64,000 nucleotides of DNA from Monocercomonoides exilis. Its lineage: Eukaryota; Preaxostyla; Oxymonadida; Polymastigidae. Positions 24,535 to 36,603 of the stretch are shown here, in pieces. Numbering within the stretch: position 1 is the first letter of the stretch; each line of letters begins with the position of its first letter. Below the pieces are notes generated by a model. It made no database searches, was not told where the DNA came from, and worked only from the letters and a program-made list of their open reading frames with translations. The stretch is taken from NCBI GenBank assembly GCA_001643675.2, contig LSRY02000043.1:728501-792500 (forward strand), in the 5' to 3' direction. The position numbers and the translations under genes are program-made.

Positions 24535-27500
24535 TCACTTTCCTGACTCTCTCTTCTTTAAAAATTCAGGCAATCTTAAACAAAAGAGTTTCAAATAACC
24601 CGTTCGATAGAAGTATTCACTCATTAGACTCACAATGCATGCTATTCTTGGGAAACCTAAATTTGCCTCTTCAACAAACTCCTCTTCTTGTGATATGAAC
24701 TGCATCTGCTTGCCAATCACAATCCCATTTGTTCGCATTATCTTCATCTTCATCAGCGCATCTGCCCAACTCGACCTTGATAGCGACAAATCCAATGCAG
24801 AATAACTGATCTTTCTGAAGCTTCCGTTGCTTTCTCTTCCTCCTCTGCAACTTCCGCCACATCAGTTTGTATCTGCTGTGTGCATTATGGATCAAATACA
24901 ACCCCACGATGCAATTATACTCTCTTCCGTTGGGTCTTCCAGACTGCGAGAAAAGTGGAACTTGCGAGAGAACTTCACAATGAAACCCTCACTCAAAATG
25001 AGCTGGTTATTCGTCTCAAATTTTTCATCTGCCGTTTAATACCACTCATGCTCAATTGAGTTGTCGTTCAGTGTGCAGAGCAGGTTCGTGCTCACGTTCA
25101 GAGCTGCACACGAAAAAAACAATTCACATTAGATGTTCACCTACAGAATCAATGCAGGCTACTCCTGCTGCTTCCAGAGCAAGTCCATCGCGCGCTGAGG
25201 GACAGACGATGGCTGCGGGGCAGGCGTGTGTGAAGAGCCTTCGTGATTTACACGCCATGTGTTCCGCACACGTGGTGAGTAATGGAAGATATCAATCTTT
25301 TCCTTTTCGGCATCTGCTCCGTTTCTCCCATCAAACTTCCTCTGTGCCACAGACACTGTAGGCGCACCTTCCTCTCCTTCTCTTCGCGGACTATCGAACA
25401 TTTGTTCTTCTTTTTTCATCTTCTTCAGCAACGAAAGCTTGCGAAAATCTCTTCAACGTCTGTTTCCTTCAGCACCTCAAACAGCACCCACTTCATCTGA
25501 ATTCTCCTTGGACTGAATCAGGCGGAAAGTCCATCTGCCCCATCTGAATTTGCACCAATCGATGTGCCACTTCCATCACTCTCAATCCTGTTCCTATACC
25601 TCCCATGCCACCCAATGTTGATGTCAATCTGCCAAATATCAAATCATTCCCTCCTTCTTCACCTCCATCTCTTCATCTCGAAAGAAGGCTATTGCCCATC
25701 TTCTTCAGCTCTACCATGTCACCTCCATTGCTAAATGTTCCGTTGAGCATCTTCCTTCAATTTTCAGTTCGTATTCTTTAGGATTTGCTATCTTCTCGCA
25801 CCAATGAGCAAGCTTGCTATGTTAATTCTCCAGAGCTGCTCCAAGCTTCACACACTTCTTCAACGTTCGATATTTCTCTTTCTGTTGCTCCTTCCGCATC
25901 TTTCTTCTTTTCTTCTTCTTCCTCTTATCAAACATTGATTCATACTCATTTATGTATATTCATTGCCCCTATTCTCCACAGCTTTGACATTATTTGCCCC
26001 TCTCCGAGTTGTGTTTTCTTTACTCTGTCTTTAACAACGACAGTCGGTTCATGTCTCAATTTGATTCTTTGCGTTCTTATCACTTTTTTTGCCACTTCCT
26101 CTTCTTTAAGCAAGATGTGCAAAACATGAGACGAAGAAGACGATAAAGTTTTCAATTTAGTAGTAGGTGCAGATGCATGTGATGCTGAAAATATTGTTTG
26201 GCGAATTTGAGTGGACGAGACATGGAGGGAGATCGGTAATATGAAGAGGCCGAGGATAGGGGATGAACAGAAGAGTCTTGAAGAGGTGGTGAAAGTGCGT
26301 TTGTCAGCAGAGTAAACAGAAATGCTGTCGCTGGCGAGTTTAAAAAGAGAGTTCATCCATCGATTCCCAATATGTTCTGCAAAGCTTTAAATATCAAATG
26401 CAGTGTAATGCTTGAGTGGAGCAGAAGGTGGGAGCAATGTGAGAAAGGCAAGTGCGCAGGAAAAATGATTGATAATAACAGCTCTTATGTCTCGTTCTCA
26501 CACATACAAGAGAAAAAAAGTTTGCGGTTTCAGACACTTCGAGTATATATTCTGCAAAGATGTTAATTTCATTATCGAGACGATAAAAATTCCAAATATA
26601 TGTCAAATTGTTTATAGATCTGAAAAAGTGCATGTTGGTGTGAAATATGATTCTCAAAAAAATGCTTTTGAACTGTATGTGCTTAAAAAATTCTCACCTC
26701 TGTCGTTTATATCACATATGTTTCTGTTTCGTTCACTTTGAAATTTCTCCCTTTCTTGCATTGGCATCAGTGTCCTTCTGCCTTCCAGCTTTCCTCTCTT
26801 CTCTCGATGCGATTTCTCAACCCCTTTCACTAGCTCAGGCATTGTTGAAAAACAACCATGAACCCATCACTTCTTCCTGTCTGCTTTCCGCTCGTTCTCT
26901 CTATCCAACGCCGTTGTCCTTATCCTCCTCTTTTCCATCCGTCTAATGTCCCAAAGCCTATTTTCTGTTCCACGCCCAATCCACTTTCACATGAAGTCGA
27001 CGAACCAAATAGAAACGAAGATACTATGGCTGCCGATGGATCTTATCTCATTACAAATGAAAGACTTGATCCCTTCTCGTTGCATGCTTTGTGCCGTACT
27101 GGATGCGGACGGAAGCGATTTTGACAAAGCTCATCCGGTTCTGGTGATCATGGAAGTGTTGCGAACAGCTGCTCCCCTTATCCGTCTCCTGCAGATCCAT
27201 TTTGGGCTTCAGCTTCTCCTTCAATTTCTCTCGCTTTTCCTCTATTTTTTCTTTGTGCCCTTCTTCCTGGTCCTTTTCCTGGCCTTTTTGCTGCATTTCC
27301 TTTTCCACTTATTTCTAGTTTCTGCACTGCCTCGACACACACTGCTTTTCATGCTCCATATTCTCTCTTTTTTGACTTTCTTTTTCGTTTGCAGCTTCTC
27401 CATCTTTGTTTCCACTCTCATATTAATTTTCTGCATTGCTGATCTGCTCATATCTCCAAGGATGATGGCGGTGGCGGTGGTGCGGATGCTGATGGTGGTG

Positions 27501-29244
27501 GTGTTGGTGGTGGCGGCTGTGGCAATGTTCATCGTCATCCACTTGCAACGTCTCCTCCTTTTCTCCTGACTGCACAGAATCCCTCAGCACCATCCGCTCC
27601 TCCATTCGGTGCGGATTAACGATGAAAACATTGAATGGCTGCAAATACAGAAATATCATCTCCTTTTGATTTTTCGCAGTCGCAGATGCAGACGACCTTC
27701 CCTCCGCCCATTCTCAAATCCTTCAATTTCTCATCACCTCCTCTCTCTCTCTCTCTCATCTATTCTTCTTCTTTAGAAATCTCATTACTTTCTTCTTCAC
27801 TCTTTTCCTCTTTATCTCCTTCTCCTTCTTTTTATTCTTTCATTATTTCTCCATCTAATTTAATCTTCTTATTGTCATCTTGAAAACTTCAACTCAGCTT
27901 ATTCTTCATTGATTTGCTACAAATCGCATGTTTTTACAATGATAGATAACTTTCGTTTCGCGTTCACATTCCTCACTGAATAATCTTTTCTTGCTCTCAC
28001 TTTCATAAATGAATGAGTTGGAACTTGCAAATATTGTTCATTCACAGTCTGACTTGAATGTTATCTCCCTTCTTCAAATTCAAAAATATGTTTTCAATTT
28101 CTTCCTTCTTTTTCTTCGATTTTTCTTCGATTTTTCTTCGATTATTCTATCACTTTGTCTTTCGATTTTTCCAACATAACAATTATCTTCTCCTTCTTCT
28201 TCCTTTCTTTTCTCAGTGATATCCATCTTTCTCTCTATCTCCTTCATCTTCTGCTGCTTCTTCGCCCGAAGTGATAAATATATAAAAAATGATTCCAACG
28301 ATGGTTGGTACAAGAACACTTCGGCTACGTCGAATGTCCCGCCTGTGTCAGCGCACTCGCATTCCTCCTCTTCCCCTTGACACATGGATCTTAGAACCAA
28401 TCATCGTAGCTCTCTTTCGCGCTCTCATTCCATTCCTCCTCTTCTTTTCCACCAAACAGCGACTTCATCCGCTCTGCCCTCCCCTTCCCTTCTTTCCCTC
28501 CATTTTTCTCCTTCCCTTTATGTTCCCCATTTCCTTTGCTCCCGTTCTTTTGCCCTTTCTTTTCGCTCAAGAAACACCCCTCTCCTTTCTTCAGTAGCGT
28601 CCATCCGATCCCTTCTTCCCCACCCATCCCATTCCTCTTCCTTCCCTCATTTCTGCCTTCTCTTGTTTGTGTTCTGTCATTCCTCGTACCTGTTGAGTCA
28701 TTCACTTTGTTTAATTATTCTTTCCCTTGTGCTTTATTCTTTTCCCTTTCCTTCCTTCAAATCTGTTCTCTTCCGAATCGTTATTCCCATTCCCATTGAT
28801 GCATTTCTCTCTGTTTCGGTTGCTTCACTTATTTCTCTTTTTTCATACTCCTTCTTTTCCTCATCTTTTCCTCCAATTTCCTCCACCCCTTTAACCATCT
28901 CTACCCTCATATTTTCTTTCTCATTTATCCAATACACAATATGATTCAGCAACGCCGACTGAACACGATTGGCTTTCGACAGCTCACACAGTTTCAGCCG
29001 AGGAAGATCCGACGACTTGATATCTTCTGTATGTTATGGATCAATCAAAGAGATGATTGAACGAACAGAAGAATAGAAAGTAGTTGTAGTAGTAGTTACA
29101 GAAGAAGAAGAAGAAGAAAAAGAAGCTAAATGGAGTGGAAGGTGATGAAAATGAAGAATGTTAAATTGAAAACTGACCTGCTTCCCCGTTTTCATGTTGG
29201 CTGTTGCTCTGCCTCAATCCCTTTGGTCTATATCCTTGTGTCAT
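24535..29244 (-). pseudogene. Decayed Lys/Glu-rich gene of unknown function
   Basis: Exon 1 (29244-29178) starts MTQGYRPKGLRQSNSQHENG. A 151-nt intron (29177-29027, GTCAG to ACAG) follows, then 'DLPRLKLCELSKANRVQ', 'SALLNHIVYWINEKENMRVE' and a long charged stretch. Farther along, coding-like pieces appear in shifting frames: 'KLKEKLKPKMDLQETDKGSS' (27.2 kb), 'FIVKFSRKFHFSRSLEDP' (25.0 kb) and 'GKQMQFISQEEEFVEEAN' ending in stop 24535. Between 25.4 and 28.9 kb the strand is so purine-rich that the opposite strand also shows long Ser/Pro/Leu frames, so the middle is uncertain. No domain is recognised. Confidence 0.5.
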
Positions 29245-29929
29245 GCTTTGATACAAAAAACATATTTATGTGTGAAAATTAAACACATGAAAAGAAAAAT
29301 TTATTTTATAATAATAAAAATATGTGATATGTTTTCCATCTCATCCAAATTTTAATCGTTATTCATTTTTGTCACTTCTCAAACTTTCTAAATAATTCTT
29401 CCTCATTTCCTCGTTTCTCTTCTTTCTTTTCTCTCTATTTTTCTTTAAAACATTCATTTGCTTCAACACCATTCACCAAAAAAATGTTTTCTTTCAGCTC
29501 TGCTACTTGTTCTCAAACCTCTATTCTTCAACCATATTGCTTGCTTGCTGTCAGCACTGAATTATTGCCCATTGAAAAACCCTCAATTTTCGAAAATATT
29601 CTTATCTTAAAAACAAAAATTTGAATAATATGAGTTAACCATAATTATCAACATTATTTGGTTGCATTTGTTGCTCATTTCATATTGAACAATATGTCAT
29701 CTTTTGTCACTCCAAAATCAACTTTATCCACCAAAGCTTGGCAGGATGGGATTATATCGAAGTGAAATTTTTTCATTTTAAATGTTATCAAACTATTTGA
29801 ATTCATATGTTTTTTCATTATTTTCATGTTTAACGAATAGGAAATTGATGATTTGAAAAAAAATATGAAAATAAAAATTTAATAAAAAAATTCATTTTTG
29901 GGTCATGATGAAAATAAATTTAAAATCAA
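29245..29929. other. AT-rich spacer
   Basis: Upstream of the decayed gene and downstream of the Merlin relic; no gene or repeat recognised. Confidence 0.4.
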
Positions 29930-30796
29930 TTAATCGTCGCTCCAATTTGATGCATTAGCACCATCAGAAATCTCATCGCTTGAAGTATTATCATCTTCTG
30001 GAACAGAAATTTCACCTATATCATCTATATCAGGAACATCATTTACGATTTCTTCTTCTTCTTCAATAATTTCTCTCTCATTTTCTCTTCCATAGACGAT
30101 GTATCCCACAATATCCAAAAAAAAAACTTTCACCGTTTTTTTTTCACCATCCAAAAAGAAAGATAGTCTCCAATATATTTCTCCCTTATGCCATGTGTGG
30201 AAAAAAAGATCTCAGATGTGACCACATTCCTTTCACTGTATTTGTGCATGCCTGTGTAATTGGATCCACAAAATTTTTTGGATGATTCACTGTTTGATGG
30301 ATGTGGCCATGATCCTTCAAGCTGCTGTACGCACGCCATTCATCGCTCATTATTGTGGTTCCTGGATGGATATGAGATTTTATTAGAGGAACAAGTGTTT
30401 CGGCACTTCGGTCGGAACATGAAAAACAAATCTTCTTTTTGTATTTTACTTATCTTCATTTCTTTCAATTCCTCCAAATATCCATATCTGCTTTTTTCTT
30501 CTGCCTCTCTTATTCTTTCTTCTTCTCCAAATGCATTCGTCGATTTCAACTGTTTTTCCAAAACCACCTATCATAATAGAGTTTCGATGTATGATATTCA
30601 TGCACTCAACACGTAAAACACTACTCCAATATCCCACAATTAAAAAATCAACTTCTATTATTGAGCTTATCTGAGTTTGCATAAGCCCTTGCCATAGAAA
30701 TAAAACGATTAATAAGAATTTGTCAAGGCCAATTTTGTTATTTTCCAATCTAGTGTTTTTGAAAACTGTCCGTTTTTTAGTGCATTTGTACCACAT
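29930..30796 (-). pseudogene. Merlin/IS1595-type DDE transposase (dead)
   Basis: Family hallmarks appear in order: 'CTKKRTVFKNTRL', 'MIGGFGKTVEIDECIW' (first Asp), 'NKRGRRKKQIWIFGGIER', a 'DRSAETLVPLIKSHI' match reached by a one-base shift near 30410, 'GTTIMSDEWRAYSSLKDHGH' (second Asp) and 'NHPKNFVDP'. The third acidic position, normally TNTIE before W, is TNTVK here, so the catalytic triad is broken. TAA codons interrupt 'NEDK' (30449) and 'PHMA'. The tail at 29930 is very acidic. The family moves DNA by cut and paste. It sits inside the 13.35-kb insertion; its own terminal repeats were not found. Confidence 0.8.
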
Positions 30797-31159
30797 CCAA
30801 TATCTGTAAGTTCATTTTTCATTCAATAAAGTCAAACTCTTATGGTGAATAGTACACTCTGGATGTTTGTCTTGTAAAAAACAAATTGATAAAACCACTG
30901 CCAAGCCTTTTCTTCACCAGTGAATGTTTTCAAAAGTTCAAAATTATGTTCCTTTTCATCTTCGGGATACGCCATTTACACTGAAGTTTTATTTGTTCAA
31001 ACCCATAAAACGCTTGTTTCACTCAAAATTCTATATTTTCATAAAAAATATACTTGTCATATTCTAGCATTTTTAAAAACATAAAAATTGTTAGAATTCA
31101 CAAACAAATATGTTTCTATAGAAAAATAAAAGTTTTGAGTACTTCGATATAATACCATA
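30797..31159. other. AT-rich spacer upstream of the composite gene
   Basis: Presumed promoter region of USP-transposase copy 1. No inverted copy of the 3' conserved block was found here. Confidence 0.4.
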
Positions 31160-34100
31160 ATGCCCAAAGCTTCGGCTGCTTGGGAAAGTTTGAAAAAAAT
31201 ATGCGGAGATTCTATTAAGCAAGTGATTATCTACCTCATCAACAGTCACAGAGATGCGTCTGAGGTTATGAACGAAGTTCGTCAAGAGATTGATGGTTTG
31301 TTATTTTTTTGTTTATTTGATATTTATGATATCTGACTATTCTTCAAACAAACTCTTCAAAAAAATTATTTATAATGTTATTGTTATTCATTCACTTTTT
31401 TCGATTTCGAAGAAAATTTAAAAATGTTGATTAGTGATTTGGCGATTATTTACAACACTGCGCAACAGCATACGCAAACAATGCTTCTGCAGGCTCTTTC
31501 TCGATTTTTATCATTAAGGCAGCTTTTAAATAATGAGTTCGACGTTACTCAAGGAAAGTACAGCTATGCGAAAAGTGTCTTGAAGCGCAACCAAGGAATA
31601 ATCGAGCAGCAGCAATAACCAAAAATTCCCGAATGCAAGAAAAGTTTTTTATTTTTTATTCTTTCAAAGTTCAAGTCACAATAAATTTCTTGGATTGACT
31701 GATGGAGAACGGCATGTCGGAAATCAATGGATGATAGAACATTCATCTGAATTATCATCCAGATTATCATTCAGTCAAAAGAAAAAAATCTCTTCATCGG
31801 AAGCCAAGTATCTGGATGAATCTGCATGGAATGATCTGATTTGTTATGGAAGTGAAACCACTGAACAGAATTTCTTTAATGAAAAAGTCCTGAAAGTTGC
31901 TGGAATTATGATTGAATCTCTTCCAGAGCAAGATAAAAAATGCATTAATCATTCGATGGAGAAGAATAAAAGCAAATCGTTTGATTTTTATTCGTAATTT
32001 ATTAATTAAACTCTTCACATTTCTTTTATCAGCAATAACGATTCCAAAAAACAATCCAAGCATCACCCTCAACACCAAATAATCACCATCCATAAAGATT
32101 TGAGTTTACAAAATAAAGCTAATTCCCAGTTACAGACTTCTGGCGTTCAAATGAAATATTCACAAGCAAGTGAAAAATCTTCAATTCATGATTTCAAATG
32201 AAGCATTTCTTTTCCTCCTCTTGTTCCTCATACGTTTTGGTCCACTTTTATAGAGACTAAATTGAGCGATCATCATAATATCGATATTCTGAAAAGCCAG
32301 CAAAGCAATTCGAAATGTTGTTCATCAGGTTCAAGTCAAACAAAAAAATTATCGGAAAAACGAGATAGCTTATCAAATGAAGTCTTCCCATGAAATCAAA
32401 ATCATTCAATACGGAAAGATTTTAATATTCCTTTTAAGCAGATAACAGTGAACGAACAATTTCAAAAATTGTCAGAGTCAAACCTTCAAAACCAGCATCA
32501 TTCATCGAAAGGAGAAATGAATGAAGATTCTTCTCATTGTCTCATTGTGATCAAATTGCAAAAAGAAAAGGTCTCGAAAATCTCGGAAATACCTGTAACT
32601 TCTCATCATTGCTTCAGTGTTTGTCTTCTTTAACAAGAATGGATTCCACAATTTTTAACAATCAGCAAACAGCAAACAAACTTTCTCACAAGGTCCTTCA
32701 CATCGCAAAGTCATTACATGCAAATGATTTCTCATCTTCACTCTGGAATCCAGATTTCATATTCGAATGGGATAATTATTGCAATCATGGACATTTCAAT
32801 CAACAGAATGTGTCCGAAGCATATTTAAAAATGATTGACCTGTTTAATAAAGAAGGATGCTCAAACATTGACACATTTACAATTCAAGTCTCACACAATG
32901 TGTTATGCAATAACTGTGGAACGTTCCACTCAAAGCAATACAACAATGTGCGAGATATCATTATTTACGATAGCTCAGTTATTGAAGGGTTGAGGAAAGA
33001 ATTTTCTAAAGAAAATTTTACAAAGAATAACAAAATATTTTGTGAACAATGCCAAGGATTTGAAAACTCGAAAAAATGGACAGAAATCAATAAATTTCCA
33101 ACAGTATTGACCATCACTCATGAAACCTAATATGATAATTTTTCAATCCCTCCCAAAAATTTAATATTCAAAATGGACAAGGATTCAAAAACAACTCATT
33201 GTGTTGAAGCAAATGATAAGCTTCATGAGAACGAACTTGTTTATGAAGGAGAATGCATATCATATGATCTGGTCGGTCAAATTTTGTTCAAACAACTTGA
33301 CAATTCAAACGGTCATTATGTTTGCGTGAGCAAAACCGTTTTCAATAAAGTTGATCATTGGTTCGTCTGCAATGACTCCACAACAAACGAAATATCACCA
33401 TCAAAATGGAGAGAAGTTTGGAGACATCTTTTTGATAAAGGTTACGTTCCATCCTTTTCTCTGTATCACAAAAACCAGACAATTGCAGCAAAAACATCAT
33501 TAACAAAAGGCGGAAAAAAAACTGATGAGAATCTTCTATCTGATAATTCTCCTCCAACATTTTCACATGCAGAACTTCTTGGAGCAATGAAAAGGGCAAA
33601 CGACATTTCATCGAACATTTTCCCCACCATTTCATCTTCGACATCTTCTCTCAACAAAAAAATTAAAAATCGAATAAAAGTCTTTTCTCCATTTGAAAGG
33701 CGTTTAATACTCAAATTAAAGACAACTCTATGGAAAGAATTCTCTATTGAAACTGGAATAAAAGTTTCATTGTCCAGTTTCTATAAATTGACTTCTCAAT
33801 TTGTTAGGGCAAAAAAGAGAACTGATGTTTGCGAATTGTGTCACAAATACGAGCATTTAATAATAAAGCAGAGATCACTTCAACAAGGGAAAACTCTTTC
33901 AAACGAAGAAATAAAGGAAATCAAATTTTTGAAGCTGCACAAAGCAATTGCTGATTTACAGCGGAGGCACTTTCATCTCTCAATCGATTCATTGAAGGAT
34001 TATGAAGTCGTTGTGTTATGGGATTTCAAAGAAAAGTGGAAATTGCCTCTTCGAAAAGATCAACTTCAACAGGAGTTTTACAACTATCATCAAGCATCTC

Positions 34101-34945
34101 ACCTCTCAATAATCACATATCAGGCTTCAAATTCAAACATATTGAAGAAAACATACAACTTTATTTCAAACAGCATCTCAAACGATCACAATTATAACAT
34201 TGACTGTTTAACCTCTGTACTGAAAAGGAAAGATTACGAAAATGTTACTTCTTTCAAGTTCTTTTGTGATTCTGGGCCTCACAATAGAAACAAATACATA
34301 TTACACTTTGTTCTGAGTCCTCAATCTTCGTTATTCGAAAAGGGCGAATGTGAATTGAACTTTTTCTGTGAACACCACGGAAAAAATGAATGTGATTCTG
34401 AATTCGGCACACTTGTAAATGTTCTTAAAAACAACATTGAATCGGAAGCACTTGTAAGTGAAAAGGATCTGATTGAATTGTTCAAGCGACATTTTGATAA
34501 TGAAAATAACGTTTCCAATCCTCAATGCAACAGCAAAACAAAAACACATTCAAATTACGAACACATGCCAAATAATTTCATTCCAAAAAGCAAAGTCATT
34601 CATAAACGTTTCTTTGAAGAACACATTCCATCGAAAGAAAATACACGATGTGCTTTTGTGATTCCTCATATGAAGAATTATTTGTTTTTTGAACGAAAAG
34701 GCAAATCAATTAGTGGATCAATTGTAGGACATTATTCACAACGTTCATTGATATCAATTAACGGATGCTCAATCAAAGAAAAAATACAAAAAGTTAATAA
34801 ACCAAATTACTCTATCAAAAATTCCCAAAATTCTGTTTCATTTAATTCTTTTTCAAATGTTTTGTATTATAATCGTGCTAATCTTTTGAAAAATGTTTCT
34901 TTATTGTTTGATGATTTCAATAAAAACTGTCGAGATAAAAAATGA
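31160..34945 (+). pseudogene. USP-protease/transposase composite gene, copy 1
   Basis: Exon 1 (31160-31295) starts MPKASAAWESLKKICGDSIK. A 117-nt GT-AG intron follows. Exon 2 holds 'HTQTMLLQALSRFLSL' and 'FDVTQGKYSYAK'. A third part starts 'GLTDGERHVGNQWM' and is followed by a 40-nt intron (about 31994-32033). From 32537 one frame holds a ubiquitin-specific protease: 'GLENLGNTCNFSSLLQCL' (catalytic Cys), CNNC and CEQC (zinc-finger pairs), 'GHYVCVSK' and WFVCND (catalytic His box). The same frame goes on to a transposase-like domain: 'VVLWDFKEKWKLP', 'FFCDSGPHNRNKY', 'FFCEHHGKNECDSEFG'. Damage: two TGA codons near 32200-32393, a frameshift near 32530 and TAA 33128-33130. Stop is TGA at 34945. 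The protease and transposase motifs themselves are intact. Confidence 0.8.
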
Positions 34946-34954
34946 CCCAATTAT

Positions 34955-35066
34955 GCTGTGCATGCTTATCTTATATTCAATCGGAAGGATATAAAACTAG
35001 ACAAAACAAATTGACAGCTTAATTTGTCCGGACTTGGATACGTTGTTTTGCCTCCCAGGTGCACAG
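34955..35066 (+). repeat. Conserved 3' block of the composite element (copy 1)
   Basis: Ten bases after the stop. It shares with 44718-44840 (reverse strand) TGTGCATGCTTA, ATCGGAAGG, then TCCGGACYTGGATACG, seven variable bases and GCCTCCCAGGTGCACA. Identity here is far higher than in the genes, so it is probably an end-recognition or structural signal. Confidence 0.75.
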
Positions 35067-36573
35067 CTTTCATTTTCCGATTCAAACAATTTCACATAAA
35101 TATAAATTCTTTTTGTAATTTTGGCTTCACCTTTCGATGACATTTAAATAATTAATTTTTAATTTTTTTAACTTTTTTAAAAATTTTCAATTTTAATTAA
35201 TTTTTAATTTTTATTTTTATTTTTATTTTTATTTTTATTTTTATTTTTATTTTTATTTTTTCATATATATGGTTATCCATTGTTTGTGTTATTTGAAATT
35301 GAATTGGGGAAATAAAAGAAAGATATGATTATTTATAAATTATTTTGATTTTTTGTTGTATTGAGAAGATGTTTTTTTGATCAATAATTGAGTGAATGTG
35401 CTCTTTATTGAAACAATTATTGGTTTTCTTTTGTAATTCGAATTCAAAAGTTTTTTGTTTGGGCTTTACAAATTGTGCATCTGAGTTCTTTTATGGAAAA
35501 TATTATTCTAAGAAATTGAGATGGATAATTTTCTTTTTTGAGTAATATTTGAAATGTTTTTTTGTATGTTTGGTGTGGAAAGATTATTTGTCAATGCTTT
35601 TTTGAACTTTTTGGAAAAGATATAGTAATCATTGTTATTCTATCATTTGAAAAAGATAAAAAAGATTTATCGTTTTCTGCCTTACAATTAAGTTTTTTTT
35701 CCTGATTCGTTAACTATAATTTTGTCGTTTTTGAGAAATACAAATTTTTTTTGAACTTTCATTATTCATCCATTCGTTTTCAATCAACTGCAATTTTTCT
35801 GAGTGTTCATAGGAATAAAAGTTTGTTATTTGTCATATTATCTTATTCAGTATTTTCTTCATCCTCTTTTTTCATCAATTTTCCAAAAAGATATCTCGAA
35901 TTTTTTAAAAAAAAGAGAGATACTGTTAGTGATTATGTCGAAAGTATTGCAAAAGTTGTTTATTTAATTTTCGAGTCCAATGTTATTATTTATTGATAAG
36001 GTGAAATGTTCAGTTCAAAAATGGTTGATGATTTTGGTCGAATATTTTCTTTCTTTTTTCATTTGTCTATTTCACTTTAATTTTTGTTGATGTTTTCTTC
36101 ACTATCAACATTGTTTGAATTTTTTGTTCAATTTAATCGAAACAACAATGTTTTTTTCTTATGTCTTCCATTAAACTTTTATTATTTTGTCTTGAAGATA
36201 ATATTTATTTGTTGCATCTGCTATAATTTTGTTTATTAAAAAATAATATAACGAAATAAACACTTCAAATACATTATTATTTTTATTCACATTTTTTTTC
36301 AACGATTTCAAGTTTTGATTTACTCAAAAAACTTAATTGAAGACAATAAATCCTTTTTCATTTTTTGAATTCAAAATATTTTCTTTGATTGTGAATAAGA
36401 TAATGAATGATCAAAAATTTGAATAATCCTTTATTATTCAATTGTTTTTGCTAACGATTAATCAAACAATAAAAATATCGAATTGGTTTTGTATTGTCTT
36501 TATAATTTGCGAAGATTAATAATGAAAATAACCCATTATCTTTTTTTCCATGAAATATAAACTTTCATGAAAT
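35067..36573. other. AT-rich tail of the inner element, with TTTTTA repeat
   Basis: 35200-35264 is a run of about ten TTTTTA units. The rest is AT-rich with no credible gene; an 81-codon frame at 35751-35996 lacks coding character. Confidence 0.5.
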
Positions 36574-36603
36574 TTTTTATGATGTCAAAAAAAATCACCC
36601 ATA

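Larger units (their letters stand above)
23255..36601. mobile_element. 13.35-kb TA-flanked terminal-inverted-repeat element (inner)
   Basis: The left end reads TGGGTG, a T run, GACATC, then TAAAAAA. The right end (about 36574-36601) is the reverse complement with two differences over about 28 bp. TA flanks both sides (23253-23254 and 36602-36603). Removing 23255-36601 plus one TA rejoins the host transposase in frame, and the join aligns without a gap to 25 residues of copy A (NGWMDK... to ...ICRR). This fixes both borders. Contents: beta-helix fragment, decayed Lys/Glu-rich gene, Merlin relic, USP-transposase copy 1 and AT-rich DNA. No pogo-type transposase was found inside. Some of the content may be later nested insertions. 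Confidence 0.85.

Noticed and set aside
25285-28944. Plus-strand Ser/Pro/Leu-rich protein gene
   Set aside because: The opposite strand has a start, a good intron and charged coiled sequence; the plus frames are probably its complement, though the middle remains unclear.
35200-35264. Telomere from the TTTTTA hexamer run
   Set aside because: It has no G and lies inside a transposon; simple microsatellite.
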